Below, piece by piece: positions 32,247 through 34,003 of a DNA stretch of 34,003 nucleotides. The stretch lies in the NCBI GenBank assembly GCA_023435435.1, contig JAEYRW010000105.1, positions 1-34,003 of the forward strand. Direction: 5' to 3'. A program made the position numbers and the translations under genes. This DNA is from Bacillota bacterium. Lineage in GTDB: Bacteria > Bacillota > Clostridia > Christensenellales > Aristaeellaceae. The first letter of the stretch is position 1. Each line of letters begins with the position of its first letter. Under the pieces are notes generated by a model that was not told the DNA's origin, ran no database searches, and saw only the letters and a list, made by a program, of their open reading frames with translations.

Positions 32247-33248
32247 ATGTTTGACAGTGCAAACATCTCGATCTTCGCGGGGAGCGGCGGCCAGGTGTTC
32301 GCGGAGCGCATGTGCCGCTATATGGGCCGCAAGGTCGGCTCATCGGAGGTCATCACATTCTCGGAGGGAAACACGTTCGTCCGCGTCAACGAGTCTGTGC
32401 GCGACCGCGACGTCTTCCTCGTCCAGCCCATCGGCATGCACTCGAACAACGAGTTTGTCGAAATCCTGTTCTGGATGGACGCCCTGAAGCGCGCCAACGC
32501 GCTGAATGTCACGCTGATCATGCCTTATTTCGGCTATGCCAAGGGTGACAAAAAGGATGAGCCCCGGGTCTCCATCCGCGCGCGCGTGTGCGCCGAGTGC
32601 ATGGAGCTTGCGGGGGCGGACCGCTTCGTCACAATGGACCTGCACGCCCAGCAGATTCAGGGTTTTTTCAAAAAGCCCATGGATCATCTTTACGCCATGC
32701 CCATGCTCGCCGGGATCATCAACCGGCTCCAGCTTGACAACATGGTCATCGTCTCCCCCGACGTAGGCTACGCCAAGCAGGCGCGGAAATTTTCCGCGGC
32801 GCTGGACCTGCCCATCGCCATCGGCGACAAGGAGCGGTACGATCATTCGGAGAACGCGGAAATGCTGGGTGTCATCGGCGAGGTCTCCGGCAAAAACGCG
32901 CTCATCGTCGACGATTTCACCATCTCCGGCGGCACTTTGGTCAATCTCGCCGAGGCACTCAAGAAACGCGGCTGCAAGCGCATTTTCGCGATGCTGTCCC
33001 ACAACATCATCTCCGCGCGGGGCGTGCAGAAGATCAACGCCAGCCCCATCGAGTGCGTGTTCGCAACCGATACCGTGGACAATCCCAACATTGTCGGCGA
33101 GTCCAAGTTCAAAACCATCTCCGTCGCGCCGATGTTTGCCGAAACCATCATGCGCTTTTACAACTACGAGTCCATCAACACCATGTTCAGCCAGCTCCCC
33201 GACCACATGATCAAGGCCGGTTTCGAACTCGCGGGGTTGACGCTATGA
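32247..33248 (+). CDS. Ribose-phosphate pyrophosphokinase-like protein (divergent)
   Basis: 333-aa PRPP synthetase family protein, expected to make PRPP from ribose 5-phosphate and ATP in the cytoplasm. Recognisable blocks are IFAGSGGQVFAERM (8-21), TMDLHAQQIQGFF (about 130-142), the flexible loop IGDKERYDH keeping Lys and Arg, and the PRPP loop VDDFTISGGTL. Two motifs are unusual: the PRPP loop lacks the third acid of canonical VDDMIDTGGT, and the ATP-loop ARQDR reads AKGDK. This recalls class II-type enzymes. ATG 32247 follows GGAAGGAGCGTGGCAGA. The stop overlaps the DUF2284 start (ATGA). Confidence 0.85.
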   Translation: MFDSANISIFAGSGGQVFAERMCRYMGRKVGSSEVITFSEGNTFVRVNESVRDRDVFLVQPIGMHSNNEFVEILFWMDALKRANALNVTLIMPYFGYAKGDKKDEPRVSIRARVCAECMELAGADRFVTMDLHAQQIQGFFKKPMDHLYAMPMLAGIINRLQLDNMVIVSPDVGYAKQARKFSAALDLPIAIGDKERYDHSENAEMLGVIGEVSGKNALIVDDFTISGGTLVNLAEALKKRGCKRIFAMLSHNIISARGVQKINASPIECVFATDTVDNPNIVGESKFKTISVAPMFAETIMRFYNYESINTMFSQLPDHMIKAGFELAGLTL

Positions 33249-33817
33249 ACGCACCGTTTCCCCTTTCCCCGGAGGTGCTCAGCGAGCTCGGCTTCTTTCA
33301 GTTCGGCGTCGTCCCCACCTGCGAGATTCCCTTTCACCCCGACGTGCGCATGTACTGCGAAAAAAATACATGCCGGATGTACGGCACATCCTGGGCTTGC
33401 CCGCCCGGCGTGGGCACCTTCGAGGAATGCCGCGCCCGCTGCCTCTCCTATTCCCGCATGCTGGTCCTCACCAAAAAATACGACCTTGAGGACAGCTTCG
33501 ATTACGAAGGCATGGTTGCCGGACACGCCGACTTCGCAAAAGTTTGCGACCGCCTTGCGGATGCCCTCGCCGGACGGCTTACCGATTTCCTCCTTCTTTC
33601 CAACGAAGGCTGTCCCCGCTGCGAAACATGCACCTACCCGGACGCCCCCTGCCGCTTCCCCGACCAGTTGCACCCCTCCGTCGAAGCCTACGGCATCCTC
33701 GTGAGTCCCCTCGCCCAAAAGGCGGGCATCAACTACATCAACGGCAAGGATACCGTCACGTACTTCGGCGCGGTGCTGTATGGGGAGAGAGAGGACGCCG
33801 AGGGCACCGCCCCCTGA
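33245..33817 (+). CDS. DUF2284 predicted metal-binding protein
   Basis: 190-aa cytoplasmic protein of the DUF2284 family, cysteine-rich and presumed to bind metal or an iron-sulfur cluster; no reaction is known. Conserved cysteines: YCEKNTCRMYGTSWACPPGVG (about 37-57), ECRARC (about 60-65), and a ferredoxin-like second group GCPRCETCTYPDAPCRFP (about 121-138). The ATG overlaps the PRPP synthetase stop as ATGA, so translation is coupled. Being last in an operon with VanW and PRPP synthetase is probably arrangement by convenience rather than shared function. Confidence 0.88.
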   Translation: MNAPFPLSPEVLSELGFFQFGVVPTCEIPFHPDVRMYCEKNTCRMYGTSWACPPGVGTFEECRARCLSYSRMLVLTKKYDLEDSFDYEGMVAGHADFAKVCDRLADALAGRLTDFLLLSNEGCPRCETCTYPDAPCRFPDQLHPSVEAYGILVSPLAQKAGINYINGKDTVTYFGAVLYGEREDAEGTAP

Positions 33818-33819
33818 CT

Positions 33820-33874
33820 CCCAGCCGGCAAGCCAACCTCCAAGGGCTGACGCCCTTGGGAATTCCTTGCTGGG
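33820..33874 (+). other. Nested hairpin after the DUF2284 gene
   Basis: CCAAGGGC (33840-33847) pairs with GCCCTTGG (33852-33859). Around it, CCCAG...CAAG (33820-33832) pairs imperfectly with CTTGCTGGG (33866-33874). No T-run follows. It may be an mRNA end structure or an intergenic repeat similar in style to 15575-15627. Confidence 0.5.
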
Positions 33875-33897
33875 TGGAAGGATTCAATCTTGTCCAT

Positions 33898-33932
33898 CGG
33901 ATCGGTCGGGGGCCTAAGCCCCGACCGATCCG
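33898..33932. terminator. Large perfect hairpin, possible operon terminator
   Basis: CGGATCGGTCGGGG (33898-33911) is perfectly complementary to CCCCGACCGATCCG (33919-33932) with a seven-base loop. It is followed only by AATTTGTGTT, so termination would be weak. Beyond it, to the window end, I see no gene. Confidence 0.5.
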
Positions 33933-34003
33933 AATTTGTGTTGCGGGAAACCGGACAGGACGACGAAACTCACCCCGCCCTACGAAGTCCTCTAGCCCTC
34001 CCG

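Noticed and set aside
1..34003. CRISPR array, prophage, insertion sequence or defence system
   Set aside because: No regularly spaced repeats, transposase, phage structural genes, nuclease-helicase cluster or toxin-antitoxin pair were seen.

Overview
This window looks like ordinary chromosome of a GC-rich member of the Bacillota, most likely a gut-type Clostridia. The evidence is a VanW protein, DUF2284, DUF2291 and a split two-subunit transketolase, clear AGGAGG-type ribosome binding sites, GTG and TTG starts, sigma-A promoters with 17-bp spacers, and many hairpin-plus-T-run terminators. The solute-binding protein and another secreted protein end their signal peptides in AxA sites with no lipobox cysteine, as I recall for Christensenellales-like lineages. 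That placement is inference. By eye the GC content is roughly 60% throughout, except for one clearly AT-rich gene at 10559-11770.

Layout. 24-5105: an ABC exporter, a GT2 glycosyltransferase, and divergently an RNase H-fold protein followed by a TPR protein. 5255-6734: an operon of DNA-3-methyladenine glycosylase I and an SPL-type radical SAM protein. 6892-8711: a broken GNAT gene, a Rnk/GreA-C-like protein and an APH-fold kinase. 8752-10309: an XRE/zinc-ribbon regulator and a DmpA-type P1 peptidase. 10310-12625: an accessory segment with an AT-rich AlkX/YcaQ-type glycosylase, a possible broken transporter start, and about 850 bp without a convincing gene. 12626-12817: two tRNA-Ser genes (GCT, TGA). 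13129-14043: an unknown membrane protein. 14140-23102: one long sugar operon on the minus strand. 23332-26506: a LacI regulator, an AEC transporter and a UroD-like protein. 26567-29708: a secreted coiled-coil protein with an MMPL transporter. 29916-30539: a HAD phosphatase. 30770-33817: a VanW protein, a divergent PRPP synthetase and a DUF2284 protein.

The most system-like part is the sugar operon: binding protein, DUF2291 lipoprotein, RbsA-like ATPase, RbsC-like permease, transketolase N and C subunits, a GlpK-like FGGY kinase and a FucI/AraA-like isomerase. Five successive junctions, from DUF2291 to the kinase, are stop/start overlaps or near-contacts. A LacI regulator is divergent and the shared intergenic region is packed with palindromes. 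The gene set predicts import, aldose-ketose isomerisation, phosphorylation and transketolase cleavage of a sugar I cannot identify. The logic resembles the D-apiose transketolase route, but the kinase and isomerase types leave the substrate open.

Other points of note are two divergent promoter pairs in which a single TTGACAA acts as the -35 box on both strands, and a PRPP synthetase with non-canonical ATP and PRPP loops.
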